Source: Verrucomicrobiota bacterium (GTDB lineage Bacteria; Verrucomicrobiota; Verrucomicrobiia; Opitutales; Opitutaceae). From it: a stretch of 36,490 nt of DNA. Both the position numbers and the translations under genes were made by a program. The stretch is taken from the NCBI GenBank assembly GCA_030604905.1, contig JAUVVA010000028.1, positions 1 to 36,490 of the forward strand. The letters are read 5' to 3'. A model generated the notes under the pieces. That model searched no databases, was not told the DNA's origin, and saw only the letters and a program-made list of their open reading frames with translations. How positions within the stretch are numbered: the stretch's first letter is position 1; each line of letters opens with the position of its first letter. Shown here piece after piece: positions 26,413 through 34,042 of this stretch.

Positions 26413-27792
26413 TTAGTTGCGGTCGCGGTCGCGCGAGACGCGGAGCTCGCTCTCGACGTCCCAGCCGCGGGCGGCGTTCTCGGCGCGGCTCTCGATGCGC
26501 TCCTTGGTGTCGCGATCCGGCACGGTGCCGCGGAGGACGATGCGGTTCTCCTTCGCCTCGACGCGCACGTTGCCCTGCATCTGCGCGCCCTCGGCCTGCT
26601 GCACGGCGCGGCGCACCTCCTCGACGGGGGGCTGGGCGCCTACGCGGGGCTCGGCTTCCATGTTGCCGGCGCCGGGGAGGCCGGCTCCGGGAAGGCCGCC
26701 GGGGGAGGCATAGGGCTGCTGGCCCGCGATGGCGGGGCTGCGGTCGCGGTCGTGGTCGCGGCCGCCGGTGCCGGCGAGGCCGGGCTCGGTGGTGTGGCCG
26801 CCGCGCTGGGTGCCGGCGACGCGGGGCTCGGTGGCGCGCTCATAGTTGTCGTGCCACAGGTAGATGCCGCCCTGCTGGCCGCCCTGCTGCTGCTGGCCCA
26901 TCTGCTGCTGGCCGGCCTGCTGTTGCGCGGTGGCCCAGCCGGAGTCCATCGCGGGAGTGGCGTTGGCGAAGTCCTGCCGGGTGAGCTGGGTGGCGAGGCC
27001 GTCATCGTGGCCAAAGCCTTGGAAGCGGGCGAGGGGCACGAGGAAGTCTTCGTTCACCCCGGCGAAGTCGCGGTTGGCGTCGAAGATGGCGACGACCTGG
27101 CGGGACTCGAGGCTGATGAGCAGGTCGTCGATGCGGCCGACGCGGTCGTCACCGACGTTCACGTCCTGGCCGCGGATGTCGGAGGCGAGGGCGAGCTGTT
27201 GGGGTGCGTCGCGGTCCTGGAGTCGTTCACGCGCGTCCTGCTGCCGTTCGCCGGCTTGCTGCCCGAAGAAGGCGGCGATCTCCTGGATGCGGGTGCCGCG
27301 GTTGAGGTCCTGCAACTGCTCGCGGGTGAGCACGGGGGCCTGTTCCCAGCGCTCTTCGTTCATGTTGATCACGAAGTGATCCTCGGCGTGGTTGTAGCGG
27401 ATGGCGTCGATGGGCACGGCGCGGAGGTTGGCGCCGAAACCAAGGATGCCCCCGCTGGAGACGACGGCGTGGGTGATCTTGCCCGAGCGGGTGTCGACGA
27501 CGAAGTCACGGAGGTCGCCGAGGCGCTCGTTGTCGCTGCCCTGCACGTTGGTGCGGAAAAGATCGCTGGCCTTCTTGCCGCGAGGATCGCGGTCGGAATC
27601 GGCGCGGAGGCCGCCGATGTTGGCGGTGCGGTCCCGCTCGAGGGTGTCGGCCTGGCGTGCGGGCTGGTTATGGTCGTCGCGGGTGGTGCCATCGCGGTAG
27701 ACCTGCGTCTGGGCCACGAGGGCGGGAGACACGCCGGCCAAGATCACGGCGAGGGCGGCGGGCTTGAGGTGACGGGAGCTGTTCTTGTTCAT
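26413..27792 (-). CDS. Secreted PRC-barrel and BON domain protein
   Basis: The protein has 459 residues. A signal peptide (HLKPAALAVILAGVSPALVA) is followed by PRC-barrel 1 (about 75-150, with NERLGDLRDFVVDTRSGKITHAVV), PRC-barrel 2 (about 202-265, with DDRVGRIDDLLISLESRQVVAIF), a Gln/Gly-rich linker (289-309), an acidic Arg/Gly segment with two TEPxxAGT repeats, and a BON domain (about 389-455, with NVRVEAKENRIVLRGTVPDRDTKERIE). BON domains bind membranes or phospholipids, and PRC-barrels mediate assembly. A periplasmic stress or envelope role is likely (inference). This gene has one of the few clear ribosome binding sites here: AGGA eight bases before the ATG. Confidence 0.9.
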   Translation of the reverse strand: MNKNSSRHLKPAALAVILAGVSPALVAQTQVYRDGTTRDDHNQPARQADTLERDRTANIGGLRADSDRDPRGKKASDLFRTNVQGSDNERLGDLRDFVVDTRSGKITHAVVSSGGILGFGANLRAVPIDAIRYNHAEDHFVINMNEERWEQAPVLTREQLQDLNRGTRIQEIAAFFGQQAGERQQDARERLQDRDAPQQLALASDIRGQDVNVGDDRVGRIDDLLISLESRQVVAIFDANRDFAGVNEDFLVPLARFQGFGHDDGLATQLTRQDFANATPAMDSGWATAQQQAGQQQMGQQQQGGQQGGIYLWHDNYERATEPRVAGTQRGGHTTEPGLAGTGGRDHDRDRSPAIAGQQPYASPGGLPGAGLPGAGNMEAEPRVGAQPPVEEVRRAVQQAEGAQMQGNVRVEAKENRIVLRGTVPDRDTKERIESRAENAARGWDVESELRVSRDRDRN

Positions 27793-28100
27793 GGTTGGTT
27801 TCCTGAGTTGGCCCGCGGTCCTTCGCGTCCGTGGGGTCGCTGGGAGCGGCGGGCGGGGTTGCACATGGATTTCTGACGAATGATCCACGGCGGCCGTCAG
27901 GGGGACGGGGCCGTATGCGGGCAAGCTACTCGCCGGGGCTGCGCGGCGAAAGGGGCCGCGACCTGATGAGGGGCCGGTAATCGGAGTCGGGGGAGCGGTG
28001 GAGTTCGCTTCGGAAAGGAAGCGAGGGGGATTTTCCCCAAATCCGGCTTCTCACCCGGCCCGGGCGGAACCCCGCCGCGTGGTGGCCGGACCCAAGCGGG
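27793..28100. other. Divergent intergenic region with small inverted repeats
   Basis: This stretch of about 300 bases separates the PRC-barrel/BON gene (-) from a small membrane protein gene (+). It should hold both promoters, but I could not identify clear hexamers. Two inverted repeats stand out: TCGCTTC (28005-28011) with GAAGCGA (28018-28024), and GGATTT (28028-28033) with AAATCC (28039-28044). They could be operators for either gene. Confidence 0.4.
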
Positions 28101-28544
28101 ATGACGACCTTCGACGCCGAACTCCGCGGTTCCTCGCTTACGTGGGCGGTGCTCGTCCCGCCGCTTCTTTATTGGACCTTGGTGCAGGTGTTTGCGATGC
28201 AGGCGGGGGATGGCGTGATGCCGCTGGGGAGGCTGGCGCTTTTGATCGCGCTGGCGCAGGCTTTGCCCCTGGCGGCGCTGGCGTGGATGCTGGCCAGCAC
28301 GGCGGCCTACAGCGTGCGGCCGGGCCGTTTGGTGCGCCACAGTGTGTTGCGGGATCGCGAGTATGCGCTGGGGCCGGACGCGGAACTGGCGGCTCGGGAG
28401 GATGGCTCGATCCTGGTGCGCTGGCCGGAGCAGTCCTTGTGCCTGCGGGTGAAGAACGCCGCGGAGTGCTTGGAGCGTTTGCGGGATGCGGTCGGCCCGC
28501 CGCGCCAGGAGGAGGCGCGCTGGCAAGGGCATCAGGCGAGTTAG
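28101..28544 (+). CDS. Small two-helix membrane protein of unknown function
   Basis: The protein has 147 residues. Two hydrophobic segments at about 13-33 (TWAVLVPPLLYWTLVQVFAM) and 44-68 (RLALLIALAQALPLAALAWM) form a hairpin. A soluble C-terminal domain with beta-strand character follows (RHSVLRDREYALGPDAELAA, DGSILVRWPEQSLCLRVKNA). Two helices followed by such a strand-rich domain recall small PH-like (bPH) membrane proteins, but I see no decisive motif. The ATG has no Shine-Dalgarno site. Confidence 0.65.
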   Translation: MTTFDAELRGSSLTWAVLVPPLLYWTLVQVFAMQAGDGVMPLGRLALLIALAQALPLAALAWMLASTAAYSVRPGRLVRHSVLRDREYALGPDAELAAREDGSILVRWPEQSLCLRVKNAAECLERLRDAVGPPRQEEARWQGHQAS

Positions 28545-28600
28545 CCCGGCGGCCGTTTCCGCCTCGCCAGCGAACGAGCGCGTGAGGTCGAGGGGCGATA

Positions 28601-28744
28601 GAGGGTGGGGGTGTGTGCCGTGGCGCCGTCGCCTTCGACAACTTCGACGTTTCCGCCATTCCCGAGCCCTCCAGCGCGGCGGCGCTTGTGGGGGTGATGG
28701 TGCTCGCAAGCGCGGCCCTTCGTCGGCGTCGGTCGGCGGTCTGA
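28601..28744 (+). pseudogene. 3' remnant of a PEP-CTERM protein gene
   Basis: Between an in-frame TAG (28598-28600) and the TGA at 28742-28744, the + frame encodes FDNFDVSAIPEPSSAAALVG followed by VMVLASAALRRRRSAV. This is a textbook PEP-CTERM tail: the AFDNFDVSAIPEPS context, a hydrophobic helix and an Arg cluster. The upstream stop, with no passenger domain, shows that only the last 40 or so codons survive. A hairpin with a T-run overlaps the stop codon, as expected for a former gene end. Assembly error or an upstream frameshift is the main alternative. Confidence 0.7.
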
Positions 28745-28753
28745 CGTTTTTTT
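28727..28753 (+). terminator. Terminator-like hairpin at the PEP-CTERM remnant
   Basis: CGTCGG (28727-28732) pairs with CTGACG (28741-28746), one pair being G-T, around an 8-base loop. A run of seven T follows (28747-28753). The stop codon of the remnant lies inside the right arm. Confidence 0.6.
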
Positions 28754-29098
28754 CCGTGGTCTTGGGAGGCGACCGCGCGGTCGGCAAGCGGCCGCGCACG
28801 GCTGCGCCGCGGCGACCGGCTTTGTCGCGGCCGACGCCAACGCCGCGTCAGGTCGCGGCGATCTTTTGCGGCGAGCAAGAGACCGGGTTTTCCGGCGGTG
28901 CCGCCCGGTGAAAAGGTGATGAAGCGGCGCAAAGGATTGCGCGGGCCCGGGTCGAGTGGGCGGGGCTCGGACGTGCTATCGGAAGAGCCGGGGGCGCGTT
29001 GAGGCGCGGGCCCGGGGCGCGCAGCGAGGGGGTCTCCCCGGTCGCTTCCCCTTTTCAGCACGGCGACCAAAACCCCAACCCCCCAACGAAGGTATCCT

Positions 29099-31075
29099 AT
29101 GCGATTGCTTCCTCGCGTCCTGACGGGCGCATTGTCTTCGCGGCTCGCCAGCCGCTTCACCGCCGGTTTTGTCGCCGCGTCCTGCGGATTCGCGTTCACC
29201 TCGCCGATCCTCGCTCCCTCCGCCCGAGCGCAAACTCCGGAGACCTTGCAGATCGAGGTCGGCACGACGCCGCGTCAGGCCTACCAAGGCCTCGGCGCGA
29301 GTTTCCGCGGCTACAACGTGATTCCCGAGGCGAAGCGTCTCGAGCTGGCCGACCTCGTCGTGCGTGATCTGGGCATGCGCTACAATCGCGTCTGGATCAG
29401 TGATCTCGACACGCGCACGGTGGACCAGGCGGTGAACTCCTTCGTGAGCACCGTGATCAACACCGGCCAGCTGACCGCCTTCGCGAACCGCGGCATCACC
29501 CACACCATCGTCACACCGGCGCGCGGCCCGCATGTGCCGCCGGATATCAACGCCTACTCCGACATGATCGCGGAGATCCTTTTCCGCCTGCGGCGCGATC
29601 ATAACGTCAACATCTACGCGACCACCTTCACCAACGAGCCGGCCGTCGGCAACGCGGCGCCGAAGTGGACGGCGCTGCAGATCCGGCAAGGCATGACGCG
29701 CCTGCGCGAGCGCCTCGACGCCCGTCCCGAAACCGCCTCGATCCATCTGCTCGGGCCGGAGACCGACAACTCCAACAAGGAGATGCGCGACGTGCTCAAT
29801 CTGCTGCGTGGCGACCCGATCTGGCAGCGCCTTCACGGGGTCTCGAGCCATAGCTACTCCAACGGTGGCAACGACTGGACCACGCCCGTGCTCGACGACA
29901 AGCCTTGGTGGCAGACGGAATCTTCCGAACTCGGCAACGAGCAGTTGGGCGATGACGTCCGCGGAGTGAAGAACGCCTCGCGTTTCCTCAACGACATGAA
30001 CCACCTGATCACCCACTGGTTCTACTTCATCGGCTTCCAGCAGTCGCCGACCGGGGACCCTGATCGCGGCGCCAAGCTCATCGCGTGGAATCCCAACACG
30101 AACGAAAATCTGATTTTTCTGAAGTATCATTACCTGAAGCGCCTCACCGAGACCTTCGAGCCCGGCGCGGTCTTCCGTCGGACGACCAACCCGAACCGCG
30201 TGCGCAACCAACCCGCGAGCATGCAGTGGAAGGACCCGGAGAAGCCCGCGACCAATGCCGCCGTGGCGCGCAACCAGGACGGCTCCTGGGCCATCGGCAT
30301 CACCAACAACACCGGCTTGCCGGCCTACAGCAACGACACCTTCCGCGCCACCCAGCACTACAACACGCGGATCAACATCCCCGAGTTGGCCAACGCCGGC
30401 AACATCACCTTCAACGTCTGGCGCACCTCGAAGGCCAACGTGAAGGAAGCGCTGGGCACCGTGACGATGGTGGACGGAGTGATCAACCTGAGCGGCATCC
30501 ACGTGCTCAATCCGCGCGACCTCATCACGCTGCGCTCCGGCCCGGTCGGGTCGAAGTCGCACTCGAAGGATCCGATCGCGGACGCGCACGTGCGCGGTGG
30601 CACCCATGAGACGACCAATCAGCACGCGATCGAGCCCACCGTCCTCGTGGTCAAGGGCACGACCAACGCGAGCTTTGTGCGCCACGCTCTGCTGAAGTTT
30701 GACGTCGGCGGCCTGCAAAACATCGCCGGCGCCGGGCTCAACCTCGTGGTCAGCCATCTGGAAACCGGCGTGAGCCCGAGCAACCCCGTGACCATCACCG
30801 CCCACGTCTGCAACAATGACGATTGGGTGGAGGCCATGGTGAACTTCAAAACGGATCGTCCGATCGGCGCCTCCATCGGCAGCTTCCAGGTGACGCATGT
30901 CGGCCAATCGATCACGCTCCCCGTGACCAACGCGGTGAGAGCCGAGGCGGCCAAGGACGGCCGACTGACGATCATCCTGCGCGACACCGCGAACAAGAAC
31001 CTGCAGGTCGCCTTCCACAGCAAGGAGACCGCCAACCAGAACGCGCGGCCGATCCTCGTGGTGACGCGGCCCTGA
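29099..31075 (+). CDS. Secreted GH30-like (clan GH-A) glycoside hydrolase with C-terminal binding-type domain
   Basis: The protein has 658 residues. A long signal peptide ends at SARA-QT (about 44/45). The barrel begins with AYQGLGASFRGYNVIPEAKR, which recalls the GH30 GxGxSF start. Acid/base Glu180 lies in TTFTNEPAVG (TxNEP) and the probable nucleophile Glu274 in PWWQTESSE. A beta-domain follows (VARNQDGSWAIGITNNTG ... VHVLNPRDLITL, about 383-480). The last 160 or so residues (DAHVRGG ... FVRHALLKFDV ... ILVVTRP) look like a DNRLRE/CBM96-type beta-sandwich. The substrate is unknown; beta-xylan, beta-glucan or galactan would suit the clan. GAAGG six bases before the ATG is a good ribosome binding site. 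It has its own terminator. Confidence 0.85.
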   Translation: MRLLPRVLTGALSSRLASRFTAGFVAASCGFAFTSPILAPSARAQTPETLQIEVGTTPRQAYQGLGASFRGYNVIPEAKRLELADLVVRDLGMRYNRVWISDLDTRTVDQAVNSFVSTVINTGQLTAFANRGITHTIVTPARGPHVPPDINAYSDMIAEILFRLRRDHNVNIYATTFTNEPAVGNAAPKWTALQIRQGMTRLRERLDARPETASIHLLGPETDNSNKEMRDVLNLLRGDPIWQRLHGVSSHSYSNGGNDWTTPVLDDKPWWQTESSELGNEQLGDDVRGVKNASRFLNDMNHLITHWFYFIGFQQSPTGDPDRGAKLIAWNPNTNENLIFLKYHYLKRLTETFEPGAVFRRTTNPNRVRNQPASMQWKDPEKPATNAAVARNQDGSWAIGITNNTGLPAYSNDTFRATQHYNTRINIPELANAGNITFNVWRTSKANVKEALGTVTMVDGVINLSGIHVLNPRDLITLRSGPVGSKSHSKDPIADAHVRGGTHETTNQHAIEPTVLVVKGTTNASFVRHALLKFDVGGLQNIAGAGLNLVVSHLETGVSPSNPVTITAHVCNNDDWVEAMVNFKTDRPIGASIGSFQVTHVGQSITLPVTNAVRAEAAKDGRLTIILRDTANKNLQVAFHSKETANQNARPILVVTRP

Positions 31076-31101
31076 GCGAGCCGCGGCATTTGCCCATCCC
31101 C

Positions 31102-31130
31102 GGGGGCGCTTTGGCGCCCCCTTTTTCTTT
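31102..31130 (+). terminator. Intrinsic terminator of the GH30-like gene
   Basis: GGGGGCGC (31102-31109) pairs perfectly with GCGCCCCC (31114-31121) around a TTTG loop, followed by TTTTTCTTT (31122-31130). It starts 26 bases after the stop codon. Confidence 0.9.
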
Positions 31131-31131
31131 G

Positions 31132-31217
31132 GGCCGCAAAGAGGCGCAGAAGTCGCAAAATCAATCCAAAGCTCCGGCAACTCTGCTTTTTTGCGCCGCT
31201 CGCGCCTTTTCGCGGCC
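31132..31217. repeat. Imperfect long inverted repeat (GCAAAGAGGCGC type)
   Basis: The left arm GGCCGCAAAGAGGCGC (31132-31147) faces the right arm GCGCCTTTTCGCGGCC (31202-31217) with two mismatches. Inner parts also pair (TCGCAAAA near 31153-31160 with TTTTGCGC near 31189-31196). The arm sequence resembles the AT-richer GCAAAGA-type interspersed repeats of high-GC bacteria. It follows the GH30 terminator and is non-coding. Confidence 0.5.
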
Positions 31218-31345
31218 ATTCTCTGACCGCATTTCCCCAAGTCACTTCGGTGACAGGACACCAGGGGCGCGCGGGAGCGCCGCGACGGCAGCAACGATCT
31301 TGGTGCTTTCTGCGGGCTGGTTTCGGCGTCTCGCCGCCTCAGACC

Positions 31346-32377
31346 CTATGGGGCGCGGCGCGGCGGCGCGCAGGTGTCGCCCTCGCGGAGCACGAAAGGC
31401 ACCACGACCGAGGCGTGGTGGCGACCGCGGTCGGCGAGGCGGCGCGTGAGCAGCGAGACCGCCTCGGCCGCGAGCCGCTCGAAGGGATGGTCGAAACGCG
31501 CCGGCACGAGATCGTCCATCGCGGTTTCGTCGGAGTGAAATTGAATCACCGAGAGGTCGGCGGGGACCTTGAGGCCAAGGGAACGCGCGGCGAAGAGCAC
31601 CGCCTCGCAATCGCCGTAGGTGATGACCGCGGTGGGGCGCTCGCGCCCCGACAGCCACTCACGCATGAGGGCGACGCGGCGGTTGGAGGGCGTGGGCGCC
31701 TCGCAGAGGCGTGAGATCGGGCGCAGCCCGAGCTCACGCATCGCGGCGCGATAGCCCTCCATGCGGTCGACCTGGCTGTAATGCACCGGGTGCTTGAAAG
31801 TCTCCGGCGCATGCACGGCGTCAAAGTAGGCGATGCGACGGTGACCAAGCGCGTGGAGTCTGAGCACCCCTTCGCGCGCGGCGGCGAGGTCGTCGAAATA
31901 GACGGCGTCGGTGGCGCGGCGGGTATTCACCCAGACGGCGGTGACGTGCGCCTGCTCGACGAGATCGGCGACGTCGGGGGGCAAATCGACCTGATGAAAG
32001 ATGAGCAGGCCGTCGGCGGTCCAGTCCTGGAGCAGGCCCGACACGTGTTGCGGCTCGGCGAGCCGGGCGGCGGGCACCTCGCCGACGATGAGCCGGCATT
32101 TCTGCGCGCAGAGCGCCTCGTTGACGCCCGAGAGGAAGCGCCAGGGCAGGCCGAAGCGCAGGCCGGTCGAGGAGTAGACGAGGCCGACGAGGCCGGTGCG
32201 GCCCTGGCGGATGGAGCGGGCGAGGGTGTTGGGCCGGTAGTGCAGCTGCTCGGCCGCGCGGCGCACCCGCGCGCGGGTGGCGGGGGAGAGGCGGCCGCCG
32301 CCGTTGAGCGCACGGCTGACGCTGGCGGGGCTGAGCCCCACGGCCTCGGCGATGGTTTTCAGGGTGGCGTGGGGCAT
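31346..32377 (-). CDS. LacI family transcriptional regulator
   Basis: The protein has 343 residues. The N-terminal LacI helix-turn-helix is clear (LKTIAEAVGLSPASVSRALN, 6-25), with the hinge helix RPNTLARSIRQGRTGLVGLV after it. The periplasmic-binding-protein-like effector domain follows (GLLIFHQVDLPPDVADLV, FDDLAAAREGVLRLHALGHRRIAYF, PTAVITYGDCEAVLFAARSLG, VPADLSVIQFHSDETAMDDL, and HPFERLAAEAVSLLTRRL). Such proteins repress sugar-use genes until the sugar binds. The effector is not known. It is 63 bases downstream of the solute-binding protein gene on the same strand and probably regulates that operon and itself. The ATG at 32377 fits the family start. Confidence 0.94.
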   Translation of the reverse strand: MPHATLKTIAEAVGLSPASVSRALNGGGRLSPATRARVRRAAEQLHYRPNTLARSIRQGRTGLVGLVYSSTGLRFGLPWRFLSGVNEALCAQKCRLIVGEVPAARLAEPQHVSGLLQDWTADGLLIFHQVDLPPDVADLVEQAHVTAVWVNTRRATDAVYFDDLAAAREGVLRLHALGHRRIAYFDAVHAPETFKHPVHYSQVDRMEGYRAAMRELGLRPISRLCEAPTPSNRRVALMREWLSGRERPTAVITYGDCEAVLFAARSLGLKVPADLSVIQFHSDETAMDDLVPARFDHPFERLAAEAVSLLTRRLADRGRHHASVVVPFVLREGDTCAPPRRAP

Positions 32378-32440
32378 GGGCGGGGAAACCGGAGCGCGGG
32401 GCCCGACCCGCTACTCAGCCGGTGAGGATATCGTCACGGC

Positions 32441-34042
32441 TCAGCGGGGTCGGGCGAGCAGGAGGCGGGCGTGGAGGATGCGCGCCTCGAGGTCGTTTTG
32501 CGCCTCGAGCAGGTCGGCCGTCAGCTCGGAGGAGCCGGGGCCGTAGGGCGCAAGCCCTTCGCGGCGGTGGAGCGCCTCGATCGTGATGTCGTTGCGCGTG
32601 AGGGTGCGCGAACGGTTGTTGGCGGTGCGGGTGGTGTCGCTGCGCAGGGCGGTCTCGAAGCCGGCGCGGTAGGCGGCGAAGAAATCCTCGAGCGTGGAGT
32701 TGGGACTGAAGAGGAGGTGCTGCTGGTTGGCGAAGAGGCGTTGCAGGTCGGGCGCCTGGGTGAAGGCGGGGCCGTTGAAAACCCCTTCGAAGTCGGGCAT
32801 GAAGCCGCGCATGAACTCGGCGGGCTCGACGCCGTGGATGACCGGCAGCCAGCCGCTGATGCGGGTGAACTTCTGGTTGGAGGTCTTGCTGGTGAGGAAG
32901 CGGAGAAAATCGATCGCGGCCTCGGGGTTCCTGGAGAGGCGGGTGAGGTGGAGGCCGCCGTACGTGCGGAGATCGCCCTCGGAGTTGCGCGCGATGACGC
33001 CGGCGCCGAACTGCGGGTGCCCGGGCGTGGGGATGGGGGCGCGGAAGACTCCGAGCTCGAAGGGCACCTGCTGGCGGATGCTGGTGACATCCCAGGAGCC
33101 GGTCATGAGCATGAGGGCGCGCTGTTGCACGAAGTAGAACATGGCGTCGTCGCGCTCGAGCTGCGTGAAGCCGCGGGGCATGAAGCGGGAGGCGTCGCGC
33201 ATGAGGGCGAAGCCGTTTCGGATCTCGGGGTTGTCGAGGTTCCAGTGGCCTTCGAGGTAGGCGAGGCGGAAGGCCTCGGGGGACCAGGGGAAGTCCTGGA
33301 GGGGGTTGGCGTCGCGGGCCAGGCGCTGGAGCTGGCTGCCGAAGAGCTGGTCGAGCAGCATGGGCGCGTTGTAGCGCGAGCCGGCGAGGGGGTGGAGGTT
33401 GCGGCCGGTGCGGGCGGCAAACTCCTGCACTTTCTCGGAGAGGGCGACGAACTCCTCGTAGGTGCGGGGCGTCTGGGTGGAGCCGGTGATGAGGCGGAGG
33501 AGCGGGAGGTTGATGTAGACGCGGACGGTGGTGGTGAAGGGGGAGACGCTGTAGGTGTCGAAGAGGTCGATGTTGTAGGCGCCCTCCATGCCGTCGATGA
33601 AGGTGTCGCGCCAGGGGCGGCCCTCGAGGTCGGTGCCGACGTTGTAGGGGTTGGGGGCGGAGATGGCGTGGGAGACGGGGGTGAAGAAGCGGGCGACGCG
33701 GGCGGGATCGAGGGTGGTGTTGCCGAGCTGGATGAGGTCGGGGGCGGTGCCGCCGATGAGCTGGGTGGTGATCCAGTTGGTGTAGTAGCGCTCGGGGATG
33801 AGGAGCTGCTCGACGCGCACGTTGGGGTGGAGGGCCTCGTAGTCGCGGGCGATGGCGTTGAAGGCGTCGCGCACGCCGCCCTCGAGCTGCCAGTGGGCGA
33901 AGCGGATGGTGATGCGGTCGGGGTCGGCCTCGGCGACGCTGCGGCCCATGACGCGCCAGGCGGCGATGCCGAAGCAGATCGCGAGGAGCAGGAGGCCGAA
34001 GCCGTTGAGGTAGAAACTGAACTTGGATTCGGCGGATTTCAT
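32441..34042 (-). CDS. Membrane-anchored extracellular solute-binding protein (sugar ABC type)
   Basis: The protein has 533 residues. The N-terminus (FSFYLNGFGLLLLAICFGIAAWRVMG) is a hydrophobic anchor without a lipobox Cys, so the protein probably stays tethered to the inner membrane. The remainder is a family 1 solute-binding fold: ITIRFAHWQLEGGVRDAFNAIARDYEALHP (41-70), TQLIGGTAPDLIQLGN, a typical FTTTVRVYINLPLLRLI, MLMTGSWDVTSIRQQ, LSRNPEAAIDFLRFLTS and a Trp-containing SGWLPVIHG. It should capture an oligosaccharide for an ABC importer, but no permease or ATPase gene is in view. The start ATG overlaps the TPR gene stop by 4 bases, so the two are translationally coupled. Confidence 0.88.
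   Translation of the reverse strand: MKSAESKFSFYLNGFGLLLLAICFGIAAWRVMGRSVAEADPDRITIRFAHWQLEGGVRDAFNAIARDYEALHPNVRVEQLLIPERYYTNWITTQLIGGTAPDLIQLGNTTLDPARVARFFTPVSHAISAPNPYNVGTDLEGRPWRDTFIDGMEGAYNIDLFDTYSVSPFTTTVRVYINLPLLRLITGSTQTPRTYEEFVALSEKVQEFAARTGRNLHPLAGSRYNAPMLLDQLFGSQLQRLARDANPLQDFPWSPEAFRLAYLEGHWNLDNPEIRNGFALMRDASRFMPRGFTQLERDDAMFYFVQQRALMLMTGSWDVTSIRQQVPFELGVFRAPIPTPGHPQFGAGVIARNSEGDLRTYGGLHLTRLSRNPEAAIDFLRFLTSKTSNQKFTRISGWLPVIHGVEPAEFMRGFMPDFEGVFNGPAFTQAPDLQRLFANQQHLLFSPNSTLEDFFAAYRAGFETALRSDTTRTANNRSRTLTRNDITIEALHRREGLAPYGPGSSELTADLLEAQNDLEARILHARLLLARPR

Larger units (their letters stand above)
28545..29098. other. Long intergenic region with a PEP-CTERM gene remnant
   Basis: The 5' third holds the 3' remnant of a PEP-CTERM gene (28601-28744) and an overlapping terminator-like hairpin, both listed separately. 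The rest (about 28755-29098) contains a 12-base palindrome GACCGCGCGGTC (28771-28782) and no ORF that I trust. It must contain the promoter of the GH30-like gene, but no clear hexamers were found. Confidence 0.5.
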
